Of a stretch of DNA of 64,000 bases, positions 46,978 through 58,015 are shown piece after piece. The stretch lies in NCBI GenBank assembly GCA_016841365.1, contig JAENZI010000002.1, forward strand, positions 244,507 through 308,506, read 5' to 3'. The DNA comes from Anaerolineaceae bacterium. Lineage in GTDB: Bacteria; Chloroflexota; Anaerolineae; Anaerolineales; Anaerolineaceae. The notes under the pieces are model-generated. The model was given only the letters and a program-made list of their open reading frames with translations. It was not told where the DNA came from and made no database searches. Every line of letters starts with the position of its first letter. The first letter of the stretch is position 1. A program made the translations under genes and the position numbers.

Positions 46978-46993
46978 GAGATTCGTGAATCTC
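46978..46993. repeat. Short inverted repeat
   Basis: Perfect 7-bp arms GAGATTC and GAATCTC around GT in the AT-rich gap between the zinc-ribbon gene and the DUF4397 gene. No gene is supported in that gap (46833-47201). Confidence 0.35.
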
Positions 46994-47142
46994 ACTCAAA
47001 ATCAGCGAAGTATTTACCCGATCTCGTGGTAGGTGAGATGAGACAATATCCAACGGTTGCTACGGTGAAATTGTTCAAATTTTGGTTTCAGTAAAGAAAC
47101 TATTTCACATACAGCCCGAAAAAATAATTGATGATGGTATGT

Positions 47143-47182
47143 CTAAAAAATGAATGCCGGCATGTGAATATGCCGGCATTCA
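47143..47182 (-). terminator. Rho-independent terminator of the DUF4397 gene
   Basis: Perfect arms GAATGCCGGCAT and its complement around six bases, followed on the minus strand by six Ts. It lies about 20 bases past the stop. Confidence 0.85.
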
Positions 47183-47201
47183 GAGGAAATTGGAGAGGAT
47201 A

Positions 47202-47594
47202 TTATTTTACAGCTACACGCAGGGTTGGGGTTTTGCCTGCGCCTAAGGTTGCCCGGATGGAGACACTCACACCTGCAGGGATTTCTGCATCATACAGGCT
47301 CATCACGATGATGTCTGTGCCAGCCAATTTGACTTCGATGTCATACTCGCCAGCTGGCAGTTGCGTGGAGACACTTTCGCCGAATGAGAAGCTGAAAGCC
47401 ATCCCGCCGTTGACATACACATCAACCGGAAGTTCTTTATCAAGGCCCAGGCTGCGGCCGTTGATGTTGTGCTTCACATAAATGTCGAAAGTGTCGCTTT
47501 CAGCATTGGCCTGAACAGCGATGGGGCTGAAGGCAAGCACCAATGCGATTGCCAGAAAACTGGCGAAGACAGAAAGTTTGAAGAATTTGGACAT
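47202..47594 (-). CDS. Secreted DUF4397-like protein
   Basis: The 130-aa product has a signal peptide (MSKFFKLSVFASFLAIALVL, cleavage after AVQA near residue 29), then a DUF4397-like beta fold (DVYVNGG, LPAGEYDIEVKL, AGVSVSIRA). AAGGAG precedes the ATG. It should be exported as a small extracellular protein. Role unknown. Confidence 0.75.
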   Translation of the reverse strand: MSKFFKLSVFASFLAIALVLAFSPIAVQANAESDTFDIYVKHNINGRSLGLDKELPVDVYVNGGMAFSFSFGESVSTQLPAGEYDIEVKLAGTDIIVMSLYDAEIPAGVSVSIRATLGAGKTPTLRVAVK

Positions 47595-47987
47595 GATTTA
47601 CTCCTTTAGTTGAATTAGTTTGTAGTTCGTTTTTCTATTTATAGTTTATCCGAAGAAAGTAAAATCCCAAGTGTTTGTATAAGGTTTTGTATAATGAAAT
47701 AGTGGGGTTTCGATCAAATAAGAAAGTGAATTTGACGGTAGTTTAGATATTGATTAGAAAACAATTAAAATGTATAATCATGCAAGATCACAATATCGAT
47801 TAGGATGCTGGTCGCCAGCTAAATAATCTTGAATGTATTGGATGCAGGCTGTAATTTACTTGTGATCCTAAAAATGGAAGTTACGGGGGTGAATAAACCA
47901 GAATAATTTTGTGATTGAATCTTGGATATATCTGCAAATTTAATTAATCGATGCGTTTTCTATCATTAAGATTGAAAGGACCCCAAA
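47595..47987. other. 393-bp gap without a gene
   Basis: AT-rich intergenic sequence between divergent small-protein genes; it should hold both promoters. I see no strong promoter pair or repeat in it. Confidence 0.3.
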
Positions 47988-48626
47988 ATGAGCACTGTTG
48001 ATCAGAAAAATCCGCACCATCGAACACTTACATTTATGATTTTCGCCTGTGTGATCTTTTTTACATTGGCGTGCCGTTTGTATTCTGCAGAATATTGGGT
48101 AAATCGATTGGATGGTGATGAACAGGTTCAGGAGCCGGAATCGGTACCATCTGATAATACCAATGTTGGTGGGCCAGCAACGAATTCGAATTTTGAGTCC
48201 AAGTGCTTGAACTCACCAGGCACAGCACCTTGCCCGATAGACTCTTGTGTCGTTTTTGAAGGTTTATATACGGCAAAGCATGTGGTTACAAGTGAGTTGT
48301 TTGGTAAAGCGAACCCAAGCGATTATCAGTGCAATGCGGAATTCCAATTCATAAACAACAGTGGTGTGGATTTGATGGGTTTTGAGCACCGGGTGACTGA
48401 ATATGATGATAATTGGTATTTTACACTTTATCCTGTCGAAAACCAGGATGAATTAAGGGGTAGTATAAACTTTTTCAACCGAAAAGATGGCCAGGAAACT
48501 TATAGTCAGGGCGTTTCAGAAATCGTCGTTTTGTATGCCAATCCCCACTGTGATTGGATTGAGTGGGATGAACCTGGTTTGGTAAAGTACCGCATGCCAG
48601 TAGAAGCGGGTTGCTTTCAGAATTAG
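47988..48626 (+). CDS. Putative lipoprotein of unknown function
   Basis: The 212-aa product has a basic N-terminus, hydrophobic segment and lipobox FTLAC (near residue 29), a linker, then a beta-rich domain with Cys pairs (ESKCLNSPGTAPCPIDSC). AAAGGA precedes the ATG. I do not recognise the domain. It is probably surface-anchored. Confidence 0.65.
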   Translation: MSTVDQKNPHHRTLTFMIFACVIFFTLACRLYSAEYWVNRLDGDEQVQEPESVPSDNTNVGGPATNSNFESKCLNSPGTAPCPIDSCVVFEGLYTAKHVVTSELFGKANPSDYQCNAEFQFINNSGVDLMGFEHRVTEYDDNWYFTLYPVENQDELRGSINFFNRKDGQETYSQGVSEIVVLYANPHCDWIEWDEPGLVKYRMPVEAGCFQN

Positions 48627-48660
48627 TGAAAGTAAACAAAAAGAGAATTATTTTTCATTT

Positions 48661-49461
48661 TTACCAAGAAAACGCGACAGAGCGGACGCCCATGATGTGA
48701 TCGTCAAAAATTAACTTACCTGGTTGACCTGCCAGACCAGCACAGACGTGCAATGGCAAAAGATGTTCTTCTCGGGGGTGGCAGAAACGAGCATAAGGTG
48801 CACTTTCCCATGCGCTCAGGCGGCCTTCCCGCTCGGATTGCGCCATATCAGATATGATCGTTTCAATTAGCCAATCCTGAAAAGCGTTGTTGCGCGGGTT
48901 GACCATATCCGGGTCGTGATGGAAAAATGAAGACATATTATGAAAGGAAAACCCCGACCCGATTACTAGCAGGTTTTCCTTGGATAGTTGCTTTAGTGCT
49001 TTCCCGAGTGAAATGTGGAATTCTGGTGAAAGCCCCTGGCGCAATGAGAGCTGCAATGCGGGGATGTTTGCTTGAGGATACATCATGCTTAACGGGATAA
49101 ATAAGCCGTGGTCAAAACCGCGCTCAAGGTCAAGCCTGGCTGGAATGCCTGCCTGTGACAGGGTTTGTAAAATTCTTGAGGCAAGCTCAGGATCACCTGG
49201 TGCTGGATAGTCAATTTGATAGGCCGCTTCAGGGAATCCATAATAATCATAGAACATCGGCGGGTGGGATGCCCCCAAAAGTGTCGGTATTTGTGCTTCC
49301 CAATGGGCGCTGATGACCAATATCGCATCTGGTTTGGGAAGTATTGCAGGCAGTTGGGTCATGAAATCGATCATTGCCTGGTGGTTAGGATCGCCGAGAA
49401 TCGGCAGCGGTCCGCCGCCGTGAGAAAAATAAACGATGTTCATATTTTGTTTGTGTGTCAT
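48661..49461 (-). CDS. LigB-type extradiol dioxygenase (DODA-like)
   Basis: The 266-aa protein has the class III ring-cleavage dioxygenase fold, with metal ligands in YFSHGGGPLPIL and GFDHGLFIPL and ISAHWEAQIPTL. It matches the 4,5-DOPA dioxygenase/YgiD group that opens catechol rings. No Shine-Dalgarno is clear at 49461; ATG 49443 is an alternative. Natural substrate unknown. Confidence 0.86.
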   Translation of the reverse strand: MTHKQNMNIVYFSHGGGPLPILGDPNHQAMIDFMTQLPAILPKPDAILVISAHWEAQIPTLLGASHPPMFYDYYGFPEAAYQIDYPAPGDPELASRILQTLSQAGIPARLDLERGFDHGLFIPLSMMYPQANIPALQLSLRQGLSPEFHISLGKALKQLSKENLLVIGSGFSFHNMSSFFHHDPDMVNPRNNAFQDWLIETIISDMAQSEREGRLSAWESAPYARFCHPREEHLLPLHVCAGLAGQPGKLIFDDHIMGVRSVAFSW

Positions 49462-49664
49462 ATTGGAATTATACCAATGAACTTAGCTTCAATTTTTCTG
49501 CTTCAGCAAGAAAGCTGAAGTTACTATCGCAAAAAATTTTAACCCTGCGAAAATTTCTGATGTTATCCCAAGAAAATGAATTTGCAGTTTGCCGTTTGCT
49601 TTTATAACGAATTCTTTGAGAAAAAGCCTCAATAATGTATTGCTTAAAATGGGCTTTGAGCAAT

Positions 49665-50462
49665 TCACTTTTCCCTATGGGTGGTTCTTTGTAAGAAGGT
49701 GCTCATCATTCTTTTTAAGATCCGCCAGGTGCTTGAATATTTGAAATACGCCCCATTTTTCTTGTTTGTTATAATTTTTTCAGCCATCCAATTCGCAACA
49801 TCATCGATGGGGCTGGCAATCATGTTCAGGATCTTTCGATCTGCTTCCCAGTCTTGTGGGCGGTCTCGGTACCGGTCCATGATGAGGTCGGTCAGGACCA
49901 TGCCAGGCTGCAGGGCACCTGTAATAATTTGTGGATGTGAAATTTCATCTGCAAGGCTGTGGTTAAAAAAATGCAAACCAGCTTTGGTCATTCCATAGAC
50001 CGATAAACCTTTGACACCGTGGGTCTTTCCATCCGCGCCCATCCCTTCCATGTTGTAAAGGGCACCAAATCCCTGTTGCAAAAAACCTTGTATTGCGACC
50101 TGGGTTCCAAAGAGCTCTCCTAAAATGTTTGTTTGAACCACTGCCTGGAGCTCCTGCGCCGGGATCAACCATGGTGGTGCTTGTTCATGAGAAATTCCGG
50201 CGTTGTTGATCCAAATATCGATATTCCCAAAAATAGAAACGCCCTCATCCCAGAGGTTTTGCACAACTTTGTATTCTGAGACATCTCCAGCCACGCCAGC
50301 GATATGGTCAGACGGGTACCTTTCAGAAAGTGCAGCCATGGCAGAGCGAGTAGACTCCTCGCTGCGGCCATTGATCATGACTTTGCAGCCGCGATTGAGA
50401 AATGCAACAGCCAGTGCATAACCGATTCCACGAGTGCTTCCTGTAATTATTATCGATTTCAT
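49665..50462 (-). CDS. SDR oxidoreductase related to chlorophyll b reductase (NYC1/NOL)
   Basis: The 265-aa protein has the SDR motifs TGSTRGIGYA, NNAG and the active-site Tyr-Lys in SVYGMTKAG. The sequence YNMEGMGADGKTHG before it is the kind seen in NYC1/NOL chlorophyll b reductases, where the usual catalytic Ser is displaced. Annotation tools may call it chlorophyll(ide) b reductase, but nothing in this window suggests photosynthesis. Probable function is NAD(P)H-dependent reduction of an unknown carbonyl. Confidence 0.82.
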   Translation of the reverse strand: MKSIIITGSTRGIGYALAVAFLNRGCKVMINGRSEESTRSAMAALSERYPSDHIAGVAGDVSEYKVVQNLWDEGVSIFGNIDIWINNAGISHEQAPPWLIPAQELQAVVQTNILGELFGTQVAIQGFLQQGFGALYNMEGMGADGKTHGVKGLSVYGMTKAGLHFFNHSLADEISHPQIITGALQPGMVLTDLIMDRYRDRPQDWEADRKILNMIASPIDDVANWMAEKIITNKKNGAYFKYSSTWRILKRMMSTFLQRTTHREK

Positions 50463-50925
50463 ATACGGATCTCTGTCAAAAAAGAATATGTTATTTTACC
50501 AATTTTATCATTTTACTCATACGACAGGTTTACTATTTAAAACACTAAGAATTATACGAAAAAACACATTTTCCCAAATAGCCATTTTGGTATTCCGGCG
50601 AAATATTATGCCACAAAAAGAGATTTATGGTGATTTGATTGAATGCGCTTTGTGATTTTTACACAAATTGACATTTAATATTTGATACCATTAAGAGAAT
50701 TGCATTGAGACACAACCAAAGTTAGAGGAGGGGAGGACAAGAAAATCGGGGTCAGAGGGTTTGTTATCGGACTGCATCCTGAATAATTGGGGTGGAGGAC
50801 GCTAATCTCTATTGTAATTTTACGTAATGCTTGACTTTGAGTAAGCTCTAAGTGATACACTATTATAGATGATTGTTTGTAAAATTATAAAAATTGAAGT
50901 CAGCACCAAACCTAGGGAGCGAAAA
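50463..50925. promoter_or_regulatory. 463-bp intergenic region with candidate promoter for NTF2-like gene
   Basis: No gene is supported. A TTGAGT (50837-50842) and TATTAT (50861-50866) pair with 18-base spacing fits a promoter for the gene at 50926. Confidence 0.35.
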
Positions 50926-52195
<1,270 letters not shown>

Positions 52196-52314
52196 AGCGG
52201 GTTTGTATGCCAAATATTAATAATTATCAGATGATAAAACTGATTGGATAGAAAAGAACAGCGATGAACGATTTCAATTCAATCAGTTGAGCCCTAACAC
52301 GAAAGGGATGAACA

Positions 52315-53313
52315 ATGCAATATGTCAAACTTGGCAACACTGGTTTAGATGTATCCTCAATTTGCCTGGGGTGTATGAGCTTTGGTTCGGCCGAAGGGTG
52401 GGTGCATAACCCATGGGCGTTAAATGAGGAAGACAGCCGCAAGATCATCAAACGGGCGTTGGACCTTGGCATTAATTTCTTTGATACAGCCAATGTCTAT
52501 GCTTTTGGCAATAGTGAAGCGATTTTGGGCCGCGCAATCAGGGACTTTGCCAATCGGGATGAAGTGGTAATCGCTACGAAGGTTTTTGGCACAATGCGTG
52601 AAGGCCCTAATGGGGGCGGTCTTTCCCGCAAGCATATTCTCAGCCAGGTAGAGCAGAGCCTTGATCGTTTGGGGCTGGATTATATTGACCTCTACATCAT
52701 TCACCGCTGGGATTATCACACGCCGATTGAAGAAACCCTGTCCGCATTGCATGATGTTGTCAAAAGCGGCAAGGTGCGGTATATCGGTGCCTCGGCCATG
52801 TATGCCTGGCAGTTCCAAAAAACGCTGCACGTCGCTGAGAAAAACGGATGGACGCGCTTTGTCTCTATGCAAAATCATTACAACCTCATCTACCGTGAGG
52901 AAGAACGGGAAATGATGCCGTTATGTGCCGAGGAAAAGATTGCGGTCACACCTTACAGCCCGTTAGCAGCAGGCAGATTGGCACGGGCGCTTGATGAAAC
53001 GACCCAGCGCTATGAAACGGACCCGATCGCGAAAAGTAAATATGATCAAACCGCAGGCTCTGATGCAAAGATCATTGAGCGGGTTGCCGAAATTGCCAAA
53101 GAGCATGATGCCCCGATGGCGCAGATTTCGCTAGCATGGCTGCGGCATAAAACCCCTGTGGTGGCCCCAATTATTGGTGCGACCAAATTGACGCATCTTG
53201 AGAGTGCAATTGACTCCCTATCGGTTCAATTATCGCCTGATGAGATCGCCTACCTGGAGGAGCCTTATGTTCCTCATCCGCTTGTCGGGCTGATCCCTTA
53301 CAGCAATAGCTGA
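52315..53313 (+). CDS. Aldo/keto reductase (YajO/Tas-like)
   Basis: The 332-aa AKR has NFFDTANVYAFGNSE (Asp, Tyr), VIATKVFG (Lys) and LYIIHRWD (His) with a later cofactor region (VVAPIIGATKLTHLE). It is a different AKR group from the enzyme at 51344. AAAGGGA precedes the ATG. The MFS gene begins 19 bases after its stop. Confidence 0.92.
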   Translation: MQYVKLGNTGLDVSSICLGCMSFGSAEGWVHNPWALNEEDSRKIIKRALDLGINFFDTANVYAFGNSEAILGRAIRDFANRDEVVIATKVFGTMREGPNGGGLSRKHILSQVEQSLDRLGLDYIDLYIIHRWDYHTPIEETLSALHDVVKSGKVRYIGASAMYAWQFQKTLHVAEKNGWTRFVSMQNHYNLIYREEEREMMPLCAEEKIAVTPYSPLAAGRLARALDETTQRYETDPIAKSKYDQTAGSDAKIIERVAEIAKEHDAPMAQISLAWLRHKTPVVAPIIGATKLTHLESAIDSLSVQLSPDEIAYLEEPYVPHPLVGLIPYSNS

Positions 53314-53332
53314 ATCAAGAGAAAGATTAATC

Positions 53333-54736
53333 ATGGCAGCAATGCAAAAAAAGCCTGTTCCTGGAGTGAATCCATCTGAACCGCGAGGGACAATTGGCGT
53401 GTGGGCAGTTTTCATTACCCAATTTGTCAGTTTCCTGTTTATCAACGCCAGGAATATTGCCCAACCCCAGATGATTGCTGAGCTGGATGGTATCACGCTC
53501 TTTTCATGGTTGATTGCGCTGCCGGCTTTGGCGGGTGCCGCATCTACATTGCTGTTTGGCAAGCTCTCAGATTTATTTGGGCGGCGGACAGTATTGCTGA
53601 TATCGATTGCGATTTTCGGGGTTGGGCTCACCCTCACCTCGCAGGTGACCACGATGCCCCTGTTAATTGCGTCTACCACCTTCATGAGTATTGGGCATTG
53701 GCCAATCGTGCCATTATGCTTTTCAGCGATCGGTGACCTTTTTTCGGAAGCAGACCGCGCAAAATGGACCGGGTTGCTGAATTTGCCGACAGGTATTGCG
53801 GCCATCGTTGGACCGGTGTTGGGCGGAGCAATCGCAGAAAGTGTGGTGGGTTGGCGTGGTCTATATTGGGGGACGATCCCGTTACTGTTGATTGCTGGCG
53901 GGTTTGTGGCTGTGGCACTGCCTAAAAACGAAAAAATCGAGAAACCGCAAATTGACCTGTGGGGCACGCTGGTGATGGTGATTGCCACAACTTCGCTGAT
54001 CATTGGGTTTTCCTGGCTGGGCACGCCCACAAAAAGGGGCATAGGTGCCGTTCTTCTACTGATCTCAATTGCTGGATGGGTCTTATTCATCTCGATTGAG
54101 AAATCTGCTAAAGAGCCAATCCTTGATACCAGAGCGCTCTTCAACCGCTCATTTTTGACGATTGCTGCCACCGGCTTTCTGTTTTTCTTTGGTTCGTTGG
54201 GTATTGGTGCCTACTCGCCCATCTTTGTGCAGGAAGTTATGGGAATCAGCCCTACCATCAGTGGATCAATGCTCACACCTTACAGCATGCTGGTTGCTTT
54301 TATGGGCATCCCTGTTGGGTTCTTGTTGGCAAGAACTGGTAAATATAAGAAGCTATACATTATCAGCTACCTTATCATCTTTGCTGGTATGATCGGCACA
54401 TGGCGGTTAACGGCGAATTCGCCAATATGGGTGTATGTGCTTGTCACATCTGTGGCCGGGTTTGGAATGGGGGCAATCCCAACGATCAACACACTGGTGG
54501 CGCAGCTTGCCGTGCCTAAACGGTTGTTGGGTGTGGCGGTGGGGGCGTTATATTTCTTTCAGATGGTCGGCATTTCGATTGCGCCGACGATCCTGGGCGT
54601 CGTGGAAAACAGTGCACCTGATCTGGAGATCGGATTGAACCGGGTTTTCCTGGTGTGTGCAATCGCTATGGCGGTTTCTTTAGGATTAATTTTTTCCTTG
54701 CCAGAGATTTCCATGAATAATGAGCATGGCCAATGA
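53333..54736 (+). CDS. MFS drug:H+ antiporter, DHA2/14-helix type
   Basis: The 467-aa protein has about 14 transmembrane helices and the MFS loop GKLSDLFGRRTVLLI between helices 2 and 3. The sequence fits EmrB/QacA-like pumps that export small toxic compounds. GAAAGA precedes the ATG weakly. It may export products of the two reductases; inference only. A terminator follows at 54794. Confidence 0.9.
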   Translation: MAAMQKKPVPGVNPSEPRGTIGVWAVFITQFVSFLFINARNIAQPQMIAELDGITLFSWLIALPALAGAASTLLFGKLSDLFGRRTVLLISIAIFGVGLTLTSQVTTMPLLIASTTFMSIGHWPIVPLCFSAIGDLFSEADRAKWTGLLNLPTGIAAIVGPVLGGAIAESVVGWRGLYWGTIPLLLIAGGFVAVALPKNEKIEKPQIDLWGTLVMVIATTSLIIGFSWLGTPTKRGIGAVLLLISIAGWVLFISIEKSAKEPILDTRALFNRSFLTIAATGFLFFFGSLGIGAYSPIFVQEVMGISPTISGSMLTPYSMLVAFMGIPVGFLLARTGKYKKLYIISYLIIFAGMIGTWRLTANSPIWVYVLVTSVAGFGMGAIPTINTLVAQLAVPKRLLGVAVGALYFFQMVGISIAPTILGVVENSAPDLEIGLNRVFLVCAIAMAVSLGLIFSLPEISMNNEHGQ

Positions 54737-54793
54737 GTATGGCAAAGCAAATTGTTTGAAATATCTATGAAACAGAAAGTTAATATGTATAAA

Positions 54794-54833
54794 AAAGGAT
54801 TGATCTTTGATACATCACAGATCAACCCTTTTG
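54794..54833. terminator. Bidirectional rho-independent terminator
   Basis: AAAAGG-TTGATCT pairs with AGATCAA-CCTTTT, with one bulge on each side, between the converging MFS genes. Confidence 0.82.
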
Positions 54834-54857
54834 GTTAACTCACAAAATCTTATCTTT

Positions 54858-56291
54858 CTATTCTTCAGCGATTCCCAATTCTTGCGAGCCGATTTTTGCT
54901 GGTTCGGTTTCAGACACATTTTTCTTCATGTTGGCGATTTTATCCAGCAATTTCTGATGTGAATCGCGCGTGATGGGGTACCAGATTAATAACGGCAAGC
55001 TGAGAATCAAGATCGCTGCAGGCACAGGACCAAAGAAGAGGCGAATCCCAAATAAGGCTCGCTCTGTTTGCTGAGGTTGATTTGCTACATAACCATACAA
55101 AGATAACGCCCAACCACTCACGGCAATCCCCAATGCGCCAGTGAATTTACCTAAAAATGACCACATGCCGTAATAGATGCCTTCATGACGTTCTCCTGTC
55201 ATGACCTGGTCGTATTCAATAACATCGGGGAGCATGCTCCACGGAAAGACCCACTGTCCTGAGAAACCCAGTCCTGCGATTGCAGCAGTGACATAGATCA
55301 GTGGGGTGGGTTCATTGGGGTAAAAGAAAGTGGCAATGATTGCCAGGCTGGCAATAAACAACCCCAAAGCATAAGAAGGACCCTTGTTGATCTTGTCAGC
55401 GACATAACGCCAGGGAAAAAGGAATAGACCAATACATACCAGGAGGATCAGCATGATCAGGGTGAGTTGGCCTTCCATTTTGACTTGATAAATTGTGTAA
55501 TAAGAGAGCAATGAGGTGAGAAGGGTGAAGCTGAAACTGCTCATGAATTGTGCCCCCATAAGCTGCATAAAGGGGCGGTTTTTGAATGTGATTAAAAAGG
55601 CTTTGATTGGCGGCATACTGTTGGGTGAAAATTCTGGCCGATTGCGTTCTTTGATCGTTAGAGCTGTTGTCAAAATAGAAACGACCGCAACAAAACCAAA
55701 GGTGGCCCCTAACGCACTCCAGGATTGTTGAGTGGTGATCTGGAAGGTATCTTGAAAGATATCGGCCACCATTTTCGTGATCCCTGCACCGATGATGTAC
55801 CCCAATACTGTGAAGACTTCTCTTACTGTGGTCAGCGATGTTCGCTCGCGGTAGTCAAGAGTCAGCTCTGGCGTGAGCGCATAATAAGAAATACTCACTG
55901 CAGAATGGAACGTGTCAAACAATAGAAATGTGATTAACACAACTAAAAAGGCTTTGAACCCTGTCAGTCCTTCGGGGAGCGAGAACATCAACCATGTAGA
56001 CAATCCCAACGGAATAGCACCTAAGAGCATCCAGGGGCGACGGCGTCCCCAGCGCGAGCGTGTTTTGTCAGAAAGATAACCAAACAATGGGTCGTTGATT
56101 GCATCCCAGGTGAGCTTTCCGACCATCATGGCTGTACCAGCAGTCGCTGGGTTGATATGCGCCACATCTGTATAGAAAAAGAGCAGCCAAAACTGAATCG
56201 ATGCGACAAGCGTTTGGATCCCAAGATCGGATATCCCATAAAGGACTTTGGTGCCGTTGCTTAATTTCTCTGAAGCGGGTGTGTGGTTCAT
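54858..56291 (-). CDS. GPH-family sugar:cation symporter
   Basis: The 477-aa transporter has 12 helices and the GPH signature region GYLSDKTRSRWGRRRPWM between helices 2 and 3, plus ITFLLFDTFHSAVSISYYAL. Such carriers import glycosides with Na+ or H+. Its start overlaps the GxGYxYP gene stop by ATGA, which makes them one transcription unit and suggests the GxGYxYP protein works on the imported or exported compound. Confidence 0.9.
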   Translation of the reverse strand: MNHTPASEKLSNGTKVLYGISDLGIQTLVASIQFWLLFFYTDVAHINPATAGTAMMVGKLTWDAINDPLFGYLSDKTRSRWGRRRPWMLLGAIPLGLSTWLMFSLPEGLTGFKAFLVVLITFLLFDTFHSAVSISYYALTPELTLDYRERTSLTTVREVFTVLGYIIGAGITKMVADIFQDTFQITTQQSWSALGATFGFVAVVSILTTALTIKERNRPEFSPNSMPPIKAFLITFKNRPFMQLMGAQFMSSFSFTLLTSLLSYYTIYQVKMEGQLTLIMLILLVCIGLFLFPWRYVADKINKGPSYALGLFIASLAIIATFFYPNEPTPLIYVTAAIAGLGFSGQWVFPWSMLPDVIEYDQVMTGERHEGIYYGMWSFLGKFTGALGIAVSGWALSLYGYVANQPQQTERALFGIRLFFGPVPAAILILSLPLLIWYPITRDSHQKLLDKIANMKKNVSETEPAKIGSQELGIAEE

Positions 56292-58012
56292 TGTCTTTTT
56301 TCCTTTTTCATATATTTTTTAGCAGCGATGAGGAATTCATCGGCGCGAACGACTTTGATTTTCTGAGGGTCGAGTGATTGGATAAATTGATGGACATCTG
56401 CAATAGTTGTGCAGTAGGCAAATAGATGACAGGCAATAAAACGGGGAGGCTGTTCATTTGCTTCAATAAGTTTACGGACGCCTTCAAGCACCTGATCTGC
56501 ATTCCAGCCAATTTGACTGACGTGCGGCCAGGAATAAGATACAAAAGGCCGCTCATCCGCCATGGTCATTGGGGTTTGGTTTAGATGAAAATAGCCCGCA
56601 ATAAATCCAAGGAAATTACCAGGAGCACGTGCATGGTTCCGAAGGGCCCGCCCTGGTGGATTGCTGGTGTATGACGTGGTTATGCGGATATCTGCTGCAT
56701 CACAATAGTGTGCGCTTTCAGCCAGGTATTTTGGAAGGTCTGGTACTAAAGGTGGGATGACATACCCTGCGCCTGAAGGCCCGGCAACGAGCATGTCATG
56801 ATCGGTGAGATTGCGGTAATAATAACCCAAGAGGGCTGGTGCAATTTCTGCCAACAGGGGCTGAACCTCCCAGTTGAAAGGCACCTGGCCGTGTTCTGGT
56901 CGTCGCCAATTGCCAACCTCTGCGGTGTTCATCAGGGTTAACTGATCTCCATCAGAGAGGGTGAAGGTGAGGTAGGTTTTCTCCTCCAGCAGTACTTTCG
57001 ATTCTTTATGATAATGTTGTTTAAATGGCACTTTGGGGGGTAATTGGCTGTGGAACGAATAATTACTGGCGAGGAAGGTGGGCGCGAGACGGAGTCCGTT
57101 GGCAGAAATAGCCAGCAAGAAAGCCAATTCATCATCACGGTCGCTGTGCCACCCAAAAATGGTCGGATAAGGCCGTTTTTCGACGGCGCGCTGGATGCGG
57201 AACCCAAGACGTGTTTCTGGTGCACCTTGTTTCAGAAGCCATAAGGCAATCGTGCGAAAGATATGGTCAAGTCGGGTGTTGAAGAGGATGTTTCGCAATC
57301 CCAGCGGTCCGCCGATAAGAAGGAGCAGCAGCTTTTGACCAAGCGTGCGGAGTCCACCACCTTGATAAGAGGATAAGCAGAATGTGAAGAGTCTGTTCTG
57401 AACGATAAAATCCGTAAATTCTGCCCTTTCCCAGGCAGGTTCGTAATGCGCTACTTTGCCTGGTGTGCACTGGTCAAAGAGATGTTCATATGCCCACACA
57501 TAAAGTGAAATGCGATCGGTGAAACGCCCGCGCAGATCTTCGATGATGGGCAAGCCTGTTAGGTCTGCAATCTGCGATTGTTGATCGGGATGCACGACCA
57601 GCAGGTTATTAAGCCCAGCCATGATCAATGCCAGGTTGACCGTGTCAATCAGGTTGGGGTCCCAAATGACCAATCCGTTCAGATGCTTCTGGTATTTCTT
57701 GATGGCTTGATTAAGATTTGAGAGCTGGTTGGGATCAAACCCATATTCGTTGCGATAAAAAGCGAGGTTGTCCAGATCGTTACGCTTGAGATATTGCCGG
57801 TACTTACCGAACCAATTCTCTTCAGTCATCTGGACTGAATTCGTTTTGCGTGTGCTCGGATCGTCATAATTTCCGTAGTCGAAGAAGAGGATTGCGCCAG
57901 AGCGGTTGACCAAGCCTTGCAGACTGTTAGCTGTTAGCCGTTCGGCATAATTAAGATCAGCCACACTCAAAAGGTCTACAGTGGTCGGAATTTTGCGTGT
58001 TTTCTTTTCCAT
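56288..58012 (-). CDS. GxGYxYP-type putative glycoside-hydrolase protein
   Basis: The 574-aa protein belongs to the GxGYxYP family (N- and C-terminal domains), with the naming motif as GPSGAGYVIPP and the DGDQLT sequence of the C-terminal domain. It has no signal peptide. Family members are suspected glycoside hydrolases; no reaction is proven that I know of. It begins 3 bases after the FAD gene stop and ends by overlap with the transporter start. In this copy the last motif Pro is preceded by Ile rather than Tyr. Confidence 0.82.
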   Translation of the reverse strand: MEKKTRKIPTTVDLLSVADLNYAERLTANSLQGLVNRSGAILFFDYGNYDDPSTRKTNSVQMTEENWFGKYRQYLKRNDLDNLAFYRNEYGFDPNQLSNLNQAIKKYQKHLNGLVIWDPNLIDTVNLALIMAGLNNLLVVHPDQQSQIADLTGLPIIEDLRGRFTDRISLYVWAYEHLFDQCTPGKVAHYEPAWERAEFTDFIVQNRLFTFCLSSYQGGGLRTLGQKLLLLLIGGPLGLRNILFNTRLDHIFRTIALWLLKQGAPETRLGFRIQRAVEKRPYPTIFGWHSDRDDELAFLLAISANGLRLAPTFLASNYSFHSQLPPKVPFKQHYHKESKVLLEEKTYLTFTLSDGDQLTLMNTAEVGNWRRPEHGQVPFNWEVQPLLAEIAPALLGYYYRNLTDHDMLVAGPSGAGYVIPPLVPDLPKYLAESAHYCDAADIRITTSYTSNPPGRALRNHARAPGNFLGFIAGYFHLNQTPMTMADERPFVSYSWPHVSQIGWNADQVLEGVRKLIEANEQPPRFIACHLFAYCTTIADVHQFIQSLDPQKIKVVRADEFLIAAKKYMKKEKRQ

Positions 58013-58015
58013 TGA

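Noticed and set aside
49665..50462. Chlorophyll b reductase as a functional name
   Set aside because: Only the motif similarity supports it; nothing else in the window points to chlorophyll metabolism.
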